A stretch of 64,000 bases of DNA. Origin: JAOBAU01 sp034667465 (GTDB lineage: Bacteria; Acidobacteriota; Thermoanaerobaculia; Gp7-AA8). Below the pieces are notes generated by a model. That model was not told the DNA's origin, did not search any database, and saw only the letters and a list, made by a program, of their open reading frames with translations. The DNA is taken from NCBI GenBank assembly GCA_034667465.1, contig JAXDJV010000007.1:124001-188000 (forward strand), in the 5' to 3' direction. Below, piece after piece: positions 25,973-33,701 of this stretch (its first letter is position 1; every line of letters begins with the position of its first letter). Position numbers and translations under genes: made by a program.

Positions 25973-26249
25973 GGAGCAGACCGAGCACCACGAGCTCATT
26001 CGCAGAGCGCTCCACGTCCTGAAGCGCAATTTCTTCTACAACGCCGCTGTACTCCTCTGTGAGGGAACGTGCAATTTCGGCAAGTGATACTTTCCCGTCA
26101 CAGTGGCGCCAGACAAAAGCCATCGTTTCGTTCAGCACAAAGAATTTCGCGGCCGCCGGGTCGAAAAGCATCAGCTCTCCCTGCAACGGCGCTTCCTCGA
26201 TCTTTTCATTGCGTCGCATCAACTTCGCGCGCGCGGTCTCAGCGGTCAT
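25965..26249 (-). CDS. PqqD-family RiPP recognition protein
   Basis: 94 residues with the PqqD/RRE pattern: GELMLFDPAAAKFFVLNETMAFVW, then DGKVSLAEIARSLTEEY and a C-terminal helix ending ANELVVLGLLLD. PqqD-like proteins form a winged helix-turn-helix that binds the leader of a precursor peptide and delivers it to the modifying enzymes. It lies between the flavoprotein and precursor genes. Start at 26249 (GAGGGG upstream); an internal Met11 is possible. Confidence 0.88.
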   Translation of the reverse strand: MTAETARAKLMRRNEKIEEAPLQGELMLFDPAAAKFFVLNETMAFVWRHCDGKVSLAEIARSLTEEYSGVVEEIALQDVERSANELVVLGLLLD

Positions 26250-26282
26250 CGCTCTTACCCCTCAATTTTGATGGTTGGGCGC

Positions 26283-26311
26283 AGCCTAAAGAGTCGGTTT
26301 CCCAGCGTCAA
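26283..26311 (-). promoter_or_regulatory. Possible promoter upstream of the PqqD gene
   Basis: TTGACG (26306-26311) and TAGGCT (26283-26288) on the minus strand, 17 bp apart, overlapping the end of the flavoprotein gene. The -35 is good, the -10 is poor. Confidence 0.4.
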
Positions 26312-26898
26312 GAATTCGAATATGCCTTCAAAGCGGCGCGGAGCTGGAGCAGCAGCGTCGGCAACGGAAACGGCTCACTCACTTCGTCGAGTCCTTCGCG
26401 CGTTGCGATCTCGACGTTCGGCAGCGGCGGCAGGACGACGTAGCCGTCGCGCTTCAGCGTCTCTACGTTGCGCTGCACGGCGGCGTGCTGCCACATCACT
26501 TCGTTCGTTACCGGCACGAAGAAGACCGGCTTGCGCGTGGCGATGATGAGCGCGGCGATCAGTTCGTCGGCGATGCCCTGCGCGACTTTCGACAGGATGT
26601 TGACCGTCGCCGGGTAGACGATGATCAGATCGGCGTCGCGCGTCAGCTCGATGTGTGGAACGTACACGCCGCCGGCAATGTCGTCCATCTCGGTGAAGAC
26701 CGGATGTCTGCTCGCCACTTCGAGCGCATACGACGACACCATCTTCGATGCGGCGCGCGAGACGACGACCTGCACGTCATCGGCAACATGACGCAACAAC
26801 GCGAGGACGAAGCCAGGCAGCGCATACGCCTGAAATCCGCCCGCTGCGCATAGCAGCACCTTGCGCGCGCGTCCGTTCTGTTCGGTCATTTCGTGCAT
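26308..26898 (-). CDS. HFCD-family flavoprotein, EpiD-like cysteine decarboxylase
   Basis: 196 residues, the size of EpiD/MrsD. Features of the homo-oligomeric flavin-containing Cys decarboxylase family: catalytic His82 in PHIELTRDADL, the FMN-binding PATVN (96-100; PASAN in EpiD) followed by SKVAQGIADELI, and PVTNEVMW (119-126) in place of PNMNxxMW, then QRNVETLKRDGY. EpiD removes CO2 and two electrons from the C-terminal Cys of a peptide to give an aminoenethiol. The nearby precursor ends in Cys. The alternative, a CoaC/UbiX-like role in coenzyme metabolism, is less likely given the operon and absence of CoaB. Start at 26898 or 26889. Confidence 0.8.
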   Translation of the reverse strand: MHEMTEQNGRARKVLLCAAGGFQAYALPGFVLALLRHVADDVQVVVSRAASKMVSSYALEVASRHPVFTEMDDIAGGVYVPHIELTRDADLIIVYPATVNILSKVAQGIADELIAALIIATRKPVFFVPVTNEVMWQHAAVQRNVETLKRDGYVVLPPLPNVEIATREGLDEVSEPFPLPTLLLQLRAALKAYSNS

Positions 26899-26918
26899 GG
26901 TAACCTGACCGCATCGCC

Positions 26919-27416
26919 ATGCTGACGCTGCTTCGCGTCGCCCCCTTCGCGCTGCTGCTCCTCCTCGGCGCCATCACGGTTGCGACGAAATGGCGTCGCG
27001 GCGCGACCAGCACCTTCATCGCGTTCTTCCTGACTGCGTCGTGCGTCGCCGGTTTCGCGCAGCGCGATCTCTGGCCGTTCTCACCGTACCCGGTCATCGC
27101 GGAAACTGCGGAACGCTGGCGCGAATCGGTTTGGTATGAGGCGCGCGCCGTCGACGCTCACGGCGTCGAGCATCCGCTCGACGTCTCGCCATTTACTCGC
27201 TCCGTGTACGAAAGATCGCTGACACGCGGGCTGCCGATGATCGAGCCCATGGTTCGCGAACATCAGCCGACTCGGAACGATCGTCTGCTTCGCGCGCTTG
27301 CGGCGCCCGACTGGCTGCTTACGCGCGGCCGCCTCACAGACGACGAACAGGCGGTTCGCATTTACCGCCACGACGTTCGCGGCACGAAGCTCGTCAGCGA
27401 GATCCCCAGCCGATGA
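26919..27416 (+). CDS. Membrane-anchored partner of HTTM protein (copy 2)
   Basis: 165 residues, two N-terminal hydrophobic segments, then FAQRDLWPFSPYPVI and a soluble tail. It is the shorter counterpart of the protein at 19669-20319, sharing the WPFSxYP motif and position before an HTTM gene (4-nt overlap). Divergently transcribed from the flavoprotein gene, only 20 bp away, so expression may be coordinated with the RiPP-like operon. Confidence 0.7.
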   Translation: MLTLLRVAPFALLLLLGAITVATKWRRGATSTFIAFFLTASCVAGFAQRDLWPFSPYPVIAETAERWRESVWYEARAVDAHGVEHPLDVSPFTRSVYERSLTRGLPMIEPMVREHQPTRNDRLLRALAAPDWLLTRGRLTDDEQAVRIYRHDVRGTKLVSEIPSR

Positions 27417-28204
27417 GCGCACTCGAACGGCTGTTCTTCTCGCCCGCGAGCGCGCGTGGCATTGTTGCGGCGCGAATCATCGTCGTCGCACACACGCTCT
27501 GGATCGTGTTGTCGCGGCCCTCGCTGTGGCTCGTGAATCCGCCGCGCGAACTGGCGCTCCGTTTCGGCTGGCTGTTTGACGTCGAGACGGAACGCGCACT
27601 TTTCATCGCGCTGATCGTCGCCGTCGCGATGGCGCTCTTCAGTCGCGTTACGTCGTTCGCGGCGGCAATCCTTCTCTACCACTTCGCGCCATTGGAGGAA
27701 GCGCTCGCCCGGTCGGGAGATCCCTTCATGCACGGACTCACGGCAGATGTACTGGCGCTCGCAGTCCTCGCCTTCGTTCCGCGCGTGCGAAAAGCAGAGC
27801 CGAGCGGCGATTTCCGCTGGCCGATCGTTCTGATCCGCGCAACGGTCGCCGCGCCATATCTCTTCTCGATTGTCGCGAAAGGAATCGGCTGGTTCACCGG
27901 ACCGAATCTCGCCAACGTTGCGCGCACCTTCGATCTGATCGGTGCCGCGCCGGCCGCGCACATCGTCATCGATCATCCCGCGTTTGCGTGGCTAATCGCG
28001 ATCGGCTGGCTGCTGGTCTCGATCGGGATGCCGATCGCGGTGGTATCGCGTCGCGTCGCGCGCATCGTCGTACCGGTTGCCGCGCTTGCGCATCTCGCGG
28101 CGATTCCGTTGTTCGGCGTCATCTGGCTCGCCACGCCGTTGCTGCTGCTCTTCATCGACTACAGCGCGACCCCGAACTCCTCCGCCCAGCGCGCCAGCGC
28201 GTAG
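27413..28204 (+). CDS. HTTM-domain membrane protein (copy 2)
   Basis: 263 residues, about seven spans. It is paralogous to the gene at 20316-21212: RIIVVAHTLWIVLSRPS matches FLLAFNALWIVLSRPA, and YHFAPLEEALARSGDPF matches YHFADFEKIFSSSGSPF. The core YLFSIVAKGIGWFTGPN is more diverged than in copy 1. The 3' end overlaps the convergent asparagine synthetase gene by 46 nt. Function unknown. Confidence 0.7.
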   Translation: MSALERLFFSPASARGIVAARIIVVAHTLWIVLSRPSLWLVNPPRELALRFGWLFDVETERALFIALIVAVAMALFSRVTSFAAAILLYHFAPLEEALARSGDPFMHGLTADVLALAVLAFVPRVRKAEPSGDFRWPIVLIRATVAAPYLFSIVAKGIGWFTGPNLANVARTFDLIGAAPAAHIVIDHPAFAWLIAIGWLLVSIGMPIAVVSRRVARIVVPVAALAHLAAIPLFGVIWLATPLLLLFIDYSATPNSSAQRASA

Positions 28205-30078
28205 ATGCGCCAGATCGCGCGGACATCGTTCTGTTTTCGCGCGGCGAAGTCGTCGACGAATCGTGCGATCGCGCCTGGCGCAAACATCGATGCGCTACCA
28301 ATTGCGCGGATGCGTGTTTCGACATCCGGCCACATCGCGCCGCGGATGAACTGCTCGTCCGGCGTGCCGAAGCCCATTCGGTCTTTGCGCTCGGTCACGT
28401 CGGCCGGCAGGTAGCGGCGGGCAACGTCGCGGAGGACGCGTTTGCGCTGGCCGCCGCCCGCTTTGAAGTGATCGGGCAACGAGAACGCGAGCTCGACGAG
28501 GGCGCGATCGAGGAACGGGACGCGCGCTTCGATGGAGCTGGCCATCGAAACGCGATCGGTGTAGCCGAGGATGATTTTGACGTTGCCCCATTTCACGTCG
28601 CGGAAGAGGAGACGCGCGACGCGCGATGAACGCCGGCCGCGATCGGCGAGTGCGTTGCGTGCTGCTTCGATGCGAGCGACGTCGCGGCCGTACGACGGGT
28701 CGAGCCACGTTTCGATCGGGCGCTTTTGTGCCAGGCGTCGCGCGAGCAGATCGCGGATGATTGCGAACGATGATCGCTCTTCGTAGCGTGCCATTGCATG
28801 GAGCTCGCGCGCGAACGCGATGACGTCGCGGCGATCGAGATGATCGCGGAGGAGATTCACCTGGTAGCTCGGGTAGCCGGCGAAGACTTCGTCGGACGCT
28901 TCGCCGTCGATCACGACGGTCATGCCGCGCTCGCGGCAAAGCTCGAAGACGCGGAACTGCGCGAGTGCGGCCATGCCGAGGACCGGCTCGTCCATCGCGC
29001 GCATCACGCGGCCGGCGCTGGCCACGACCCACGATTCATCGAACGTCGTTTCGTGCAGCGTCAGTCCGTACTTGCGCGCGACCGATTCCGCGTACGGCAG
29101 CTCGCTGAAGCGCGCGAAGCGCGGATCGCGAAAGCCGAACGAGAACGCCGGCGGCGGCGCGATGTCTTTCGCTGCGATCGCGGCGAGCAGCGACGAATCG
29201 AGTCCGCCTGAGACGAGATAGCCGACGTTGACGTCGGCGACGTTGTGCGTCGCCACCGCATGCCGCAGCCGTGATTCGACTTCATCGACGCAACTCGCGT
29301 ATTCGCGGTCGCTGAATTCGCGCGGCTCGATCGCGCGGAAATCCCAGTACGTTTGCGGCGACGGCATCGCGCCGCGCGCGTCGAGCGGAATCTCGACGAA
29401 GCTCGCCGCCGGCAGCGGCGTGATCCCTTCGAAAAACGTTTCGTCGAGCACCGGCACGCGATTGCCGCGCAGAAACGCGGCGACGATCGGCGCATGCGCG
29501 CGCGGACGTTCATCGCGCGCGGCGACGAGCTGCTTCACTTCCGACGCGATGAGAATTCGCTCGCCGTCGATCGACCAGTAGAGCGGCTTGATTCCGAAAC
29601 GATCGCGCGACACGACGACGACGCGCCGCCGCAGATCGACGATGACGATTCCCCACATCCCGTCGAGCTCTTCGAAGCAGCGCGTCCCCCACGCTTCGTA
29701 CGCCGCCAGCGCCACTTCCGTATCGCCGTGCGTCGCGAACGCGCGTCCGTTCGCGGCGAGCCGGGTGCGCAGTTCGCGGAAGTTGTAGATCTCGCCGTTG
29801 AAGGCGATCCATACCTGACCGTCCGGCGACGACATCGGCTGCGACGCCGCTTCGCTCAGATCGATGACGTTCAGCCGGCGGAACGCCATCGCCGCGATCA
29901 CCGGCGTCGCCGGCACCGCCGCCGGATCGCGCACCAGTCGCGCGCCGCCGTGCGGATCGATGAAGACGAAGCCCTCGCCGTCGGGACCGCGATGACGAAT
30001 CTGCGCATGCATCCGCATCAGGCGCGCGACCGCGTCGGGCGAAGCGGCACGATCGATGACCGCGCTAATCCCGCACAT
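28159..30078 (-). CDS. asnB: Asparagine synthetase (glutamine-hydrolysing) family
   Basis: 639 residues. N-terminal class II glutaminase with catalytic Cys2 (MCGISAVID), RHRGPDGEG and FNGEIYNFRELR; C-terminal synthetase with the PP-loop SGGLDSSLLAA and DGEASDEVFAGYPSY. The reaction transfers glutamine amide nitrogen to an adenylated carboxylate. AsnB-like enzymes occur both in asparagine synthesis and in amidotransfer during glycan or peptide tailoring; which applies is not decidable here, though its position beside the RiPP-like operon is suggestive. It overlaps the upstream membrane gene by 14 nt. Confidence 0.88.
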   Translation of the reverse strand: MCGISAVIDRAASPDAVARLMRMHAQIRHRGPDGEGFVFIDPHGGARLVRDPAAVPATPVIAAMAFRRLNVIDLSEAASQPMSSPDGQVWIAFNGEIYNFRELRTRLAANGRAFATHGDTEVALAAYEAWGTRCFEELDGMWGIVIVDLRRRVVVVSRDRFGIKPLYWSIDGERILIASEVKQLVAARDERPRAHAPIVAAFLRGNRVPVLDETFFEGITPLPAASFVEIPLDARGAMPSPQTYWDFRAIEPREFSDREYASCVDEVESRLRHAVATHNVADVNVGYLVSGGLDSSLLAAIAAKDIAPPPAFSFGFRDPRFARFSELPYAESVARKYGLTLHETTFDESWVVASAGRVMRAMDEPVLGMAALAQFRVFELCRERGMTVVIDGEASDEVFAGYPSYQVNLLRDHLDRRDVIAFARELHAMARYEERSSFAIIRDLLARRLAQKRPIETWLDPSYGRDVARIEAARNALADRGRRSSRVARLLFRDVKWGNVKIILGYTDRVSMASSIEARVPFLDRALVELAFSLPDHFKAGGGQRKRVLRDVARRYLPADVTERKDRMGFGTPDEQFIRGAMWPDVETRIRAIGSASMFAPGAIARFVDDFAARKQNDVRAIWRIYALARWAEEFGVAL

Positions 30079-31477
30079 CGTCGAGCGCGGCCGCCGGCGT
30101 CACCGCCAGCACCAGGAACGTCCAGAGAAATACGTCGATCTGCTGCCGGTAAACGGCCCCTTCGCTCTTCTCGAGAAAGGCGCTGACGGCCAACACGTAA
30201 ATCGCGACGAAGAGCATGTAGACGATCAGCCACTTCGTCGCACCGACTGACGCACGCGCGCGGCGGACGCCGACGACGATTGCGAACACGATCAGCGGAA
30301 AACCGATCAGCGGCGCCGCGACGTCCATCAACGACCAGCGCGCAAAGAATTTGCGCGGATGATCGAAGTAGACGCCGAGCTGGTAGCCGGAAAGGATGTA
30401 GGTCGAGTTCACGACGTTGCCGAGGTATTTGAGCGGATGGTGCGCGATCAGCCAGGTCGTGTCGCGCAAATATTGGCGGCCGACCGGAATGTAAATCGCG
30501 TGATGAAAATTCGGCTCGCCGGTCGACTTGCGCGTTCGATCGAGCAGCGGGACGCCGGTCGGCGCGACGTCGACGTACGGCATGTACGTTTCGGGCGGGT
30601 CGTTGCGATAGACGAGGACGAGCGGCGACACGTGATGTTCGGCGAGCGCCTGCACTTTGTCGGCGGTCATGCCGGCCGTCATCGCCGCGAGATTGCAGCC
30701 GAACCAGCTGCTGCCGAGCGTCTGCTTGAAGACGACGTACTGTTTGATTTGAAACGCGAGCACGAGCGCGAACGGCAGCGCGGCGGCGGCGATCGCCTTC
30801 CGCTTTTTATCGGGATGCAGTTTCGCGAACGCGCAGCCGATCAGCACGAGCGCGAGCGCGCACCAGATGCTCGTGAAGAACGCACGCGTGAGCGGCAGAA
30901 TCACGAGCAGCATCGCCGTCGCGAACAGCCACGCGATCGATCCGCGCTGCAGCGCATTCGCAAGCGCGAGCGCCGACGCCGCGACGAGCAGCGCCAGCGG
31001 GACGCCGTAGTAAACCGCGTTCTCGCACCACATCGCGTTCGGATTCAGCATCAGCAGAATCGTCGCAAGCGTTGCGATTTCCCGCCGTACGCCGAAGCGG
31101 CGCATCAGCGTGTACGCGATCAGATAAAGCGCGAGCGCCATCAGCCAGTTTGCGTATTGATAGTTGCGCGCGAAGCTGCCCGGCAGCCGGAGCATGCCGG
31201 CGACGAACAGGTTGAAGAGCGGCGGTTGCGCGTGCAGATACCAGAGACTCCGCCCGAGGTCGTGAAGGAGAAGGTCGCGATCGATGATCGGCATGCAGCT
31301 GCCGAGCGTCGAGACATCGAACGTCTCGCCGCGAAACGTTGCCCCGGCGCGCTGCGCGAGATTTCCGCGGAAGCTGATCGTACCGACGCCGGTCGAGACG
31401 GTCTGGTAGAGCAGACGCGTGATGATGAACGTCGCGACGATCACCGCCGGCGCAATTCGGGAACGTCGATCGGACAT
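30065..31477 (-). CDS. Polytopic membrane protein, glycosyltransferase-39-like
   Basis: 470 residues with about ten spans. An N-terminal span, a long extracytoplasmic loop with DRDLLLHDLGRSLWYLHAQPPLFNL, and a clustered set of central spans resemble GT-C (PMT/ArnT-like) polyprenyl-phosphate glycosyltransferases. The acidic pair expected in the first loop is not clearly placed, so the assignment is by topology. It precedes asnB with overlapping ends and is divergent from the NTP_transf_5 gene. Confidence 0.6.
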   Translation of the reverse strand: MSDRRSRIAPAVIVATFIITRLLYQTVSTGVGTISFRGNLAQRAGATFRGETFDVSTLGSCMPIIDRDLLLHDLGRSLWYLHAQPPLFNLFVAGMLRLPGSFARNYQYANWLMALALYLIAYTLMRRFGVRREIATLATILLMLNPNAMWCENAVYYGVPLALLVAASALALANALQRGSIAWLFATAMLLVILPLTRAFFTSIWCALALVLIGCAFAKLHPDKKRKAIAAAALPFALVLAFQIKQYVVFKQTLGSSWFGCNLAAMTAGMTADKVQALAEHHVSPLVLVYRNDPPETYMPYVDVAPTGVPLLDRTRKSTGEPNFHHAIYIPVGRQYLRDTTWLIAHHPLKYLGNVVNSTYILSGYQLGVYFDHPRKFFARWSLMDVAAPLIGFPLIVFAIVVGVRRARASVGATKWLIVYMLFVAIYVLAVSAFLEKSEGAVYRQQIDVFLWTFLVLAVTPAAALDDVRD

Positions 31478-31523
31478 GAGGACGCTCGAAGGATAACGGA
31501 ACGCGCCGCGCTAGACTCCGCCC

Positions 31524-32552
31524 GTGCGCGTTCCTCCGTCACTGCACGCCGGCGTCTGGCGAATCGTCTCCGATGCTCCGTGGCCGCCGCGGAGCGCCGC
31601 GGACGCCGACGCGTTCGTGCGGGAGTGCATGTCGCAGGGAACGTTCGCGCTGGCGTTCGAAGATGAATCGCTGCCGGACGAAATCCGCGCGGCGCTCGAT
31701 AGCGCGCGGGCGATGAATCACGCCAATCGCGTCCGCACCGACATCCTGTTGCGCGCGATGCGCCGCGTCGGAAAGCTGCTCATCGGCGAAGAGTTCGTGC
31801 TGTTGAAGGGTTGCGATTACCTCTTCCGCCTTTACGACGCGCCGCATCTGAGACAGATGGCCGATATCGACCTGCTGGTCCCCGACTCGCGGATGGAAGC
31901 GGTGCACGAACGTTTCCGCGCCGCCGAAATGCCGCAGCAGTTTCCGTCGGGCGGCGTCGATCGATTGCCGTCACATCACGAGACGGTCTTCAAGCTCGGC
32001 GACGTGACGATCGAGGTGCATCGCAGCTTCATTCAGCGCGCGCGAAATCGGATCGACTACGACGCGCTCTGGTCGCGACGCGTTCGCGCGAACATCCCGG
32101 GCGTCGATGCGTTTCGTCTCTCCGACGCCGACGCGTTGCTCTATCACGCGCTCGGACTGGCCATCAAAGAGTTCGACGTGCCGCTCGTCCGGTACTTCGA
32201 TCTTTGTCTGATGCTCGAGCAGTTCCGCGGCGACGTTGCCGAGCTCGCACAACGTGCGCGCGAATGGCACATCGAGCGCGCGCTTTACGCGTCGCTGCGG
32301 CAACTCGTCATTGTTTTTCCGGAGCTCGCACCACGCGTGGAACCGCTCACTCAAATGCTGCTCTCCGAAACGACACGCAACTTCATCGACACGCGCGTCG
32401 TCCCGTCGCCGTTTCGTCGCCGCGGGCCGCAACGTCGGCGCGATCAGCTCTGGCGCAAGTGGCAGTTGATGGATGGCTATCGCGAGCGGCTCGGGTTCCT
32501 CGCCTATCAAGCATGGGCGCTCGCCGCGACCCGTCTGTCATCCCGAGCGTAG
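31524..32552 (+). CDS. NTP_transf_5-family nucleotidyltransferase-like protein
   Basis: 342 residues from a GTG. The conserved block VLLKGCDYLFRLYDAPHLRQMADIDLLV-type region (about residues 92-119) has the KG..L...Y......R...DIDLLV pattern of the family, followed by EVHRSF. These proteins are frequent neighbours of PqqD, HprK-like and asparagine-synthase genes in peptide clusters, but their substrate is unknown. A TAGACT box (31512-31517) ends six bases before the GTG, so the mRNA is probably leaderless. The last codons lie inside a palindromic repeat. Confidence 0.78.
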   Translation: MRVPPSLHAGVWRIVSDAPWPPRSAADADAFVRECMSQGTFALAFEDESLPDEIRAALDSARAMNHANRVRTDILLRAMRRVGKLLIGEEFVLLKGCDYLFRLYDAPHLRQMADIDLLVPDSRMEAVHERFRAAEMPQQFPSGGVDRLPSHHETVFKLGDVTIEVHRSFIQRARNRIDYDALWSRRVRANIPGVDAFRLSDADALLYHALGLAIKEFDVPLVRYFDLCLMLEQFRGDVAELAQRAREWHIERALYASLRQLVIVFPELAPRVEPLTQMLLSETTRNFIDTRVVPSPFRRRGPQRRRDQLWRKWQLMDGYRERLGFLAYQAWALAATRLSSRA

Positions 32553-32628
32553 CGAGGGACCCGGGCGGGCGGGGCGGCAGGCTGTTTCGTGCCCCGCCCC
32601 CCGGATCCCTCGCTACGCTCGGGATGAC
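32537..32628. repeat. Long palindromic repeat, copy 1 (GTCATCCCGAGCG type)
   Basis: Arms of 23-25 bp (starting GTCATCCCGAGCGTAGCG and ending CGCTACGCTCGGGATGAC) separated by about 40 bp of GC-rich sequence that is itself partly self-complementary (CCGGGCGGGCGGGGC / GCCCCGCCCCCCGG). It sits between two convergent genes and supplies the stop codon of the NTP_transf_5 gene. Related copies lie at 46250-46338 and 50425-50516. Probably a REP/MITE-like element acting as a bidirectional terminator. Confidence 0.85.
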
Positions 32629-32629
32629 A

Positions 32630-33652
32630 CTAAGGCGCGCCGCACGGCGTCGTGCCGTAGAGCGGATCGATCGCCACCGAAACGTTCGCGCCGTCAACCG
32701 TCACCGTCGTGTAGTGAAAGTACGATCCCGCCGGCGTCCCCGACTTGCATCCGCTCAGCGGCGCGCCGGCGCCGCCGGTCACGATGAACGTCGGCGCCGT
32801 CGTCGCCGGCGCGGTGCGCTGCAGGCTGCCGTTGTCGTAAACGTACAGACGGTGATCGTGCGATGCGAAGACGAACGTCACTTTCGGATTCGCGGTGCCG
32901 TCGAGCAGTTTGCGGAACGCCTGCAGGCGCGCGGCGTAGTCGGATTTCGTTTCCGTCAGCGCCTCGAGCTTCGACTTGCTGTCGTCGTGAATCGGGCGGT
33001 GCATGAAGACGAAGATGTGCGCGACGGTCGCATCCGCAGACAGCTGCGTCAGCGACGCTGTCAGCGCGGCGAGCTGCGCCTGACTGACGAAGCCGTTGTA
33101 ATCGCACGCGGTCGGAATCGGGAGATCGGGCACGTCATCGGTGTTCAGCAGCAGAAACGCGGCGTTGCCGTAGCGGAACATGCCGTACGGCGCGCCCATC
33201 GACTGCTGATACGTCGCCAGCATCGCGCCGCTGTAATCGGGCAGCTCCGCGTTGAATTTGGCATCGCATGGGATGTTCGTCTGCACGACCATCTCGTGAT
33301 TGCCGGGCGCGTTGAAAATCGGCACCGGCACGCTTGTCCAGGCGCCGAGAAACTGCGTGTACTCGGCGGCAGTTCCGATCGCCGACTTGCCGTAAATCGT
33401 GTCGCCATTCCAGACGATGAATGATGGCGGCGACGCCTTCAGCTGCGATGCGATGTCGAGCAGCGGCTGCGTCAGCGGATCGCCGCGCTTCGCCTGGCGA
33501 TTGTCGCCGGCGACGACAAACGTGAACTTCGTCGTGGATGGATTCGACGCAAGCGGTGCGGCGCCGGTCGATAGTTGCGCGATCGGCTGGAGTTGTGCGA
33601 ACGAGGAGATGGCGATCGTCGCGACAAGCGCGGCAAAGGTGGCACGAAGCAT
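32630..33652 (-). CDS. Secreted calcineurin-like metallophosphoesterase
   Basis: 340 residues with a signal peptide (1-19). Metal-binding motifs are in order: VVAGDNRQ (GD), WNGDTIYG (GD), APGNHEMV (GNHE), FVFMHRPIHD (H) and FASHDHRLY (GHxH variant SHDH). A dinuclear metal phosphohydrolase of the periplasm or outside; substrate unknown. RBS AAAAGGAG before the ATG. Divergent from the selenoprotein gene, convergent with the NTP_transf_5 gene. Confidence 0.85.
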   Translation of the reverse strand: MLRATFAALVATIAISSFAQLQPIAQLSTGAAPLASNPSTTKFTFVVAGDNRQAKRGDPLTQPLLDIASQLKASPPSFIVWNGDTIYGKSAIGTAAEYTQFLGAWTSVPVPIFNAPGNHEMVVQTNIPCDAKFNAELPDYSGAMLATYQQSMGAPYGMFRYGNAAFLLLNTDDVPDLPIPTACDYNGFVSQAQLAALTASLTQLSADATVAHIFVFMHRPIHDDSKSKLEALTETKSDYAARLQAFRKLLDGTANPKVTFVFASHDHRLYVYDNGSLQRTAPATTAPTFIVTGGAGAPLSGCKSGTPAGSYFHYTTVTVDGANVSVAIDPLYGTTPCGAP

Positions 33653-33701
33653 CTCTAATTCTCCTTTTGTATAGAGCTACAGTACATTGCCGGGAGCAAT
33701 C

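Noticed and set aside
26308..26898. Flavoprotein as CoaC of coenzyme A synthesis
   Set aside because: No CoaB domain or gene, divergent PVTN in place of PMN, and an operon context with a Cys-ending peptide make EpiD-like activity more likely, though CoaC-like activity is not excluded.
21118..32552. Lasso peptide cluster
   Set aside because: PqqD, HprK-like and AsnB-like genes are present, but there is no transglutaminase-like B2 protease, the AsnB keeps an intact glutaminase Cys2, and a flavoprotein decarboxylase plus ferritin-like enzymes are not lasso components.
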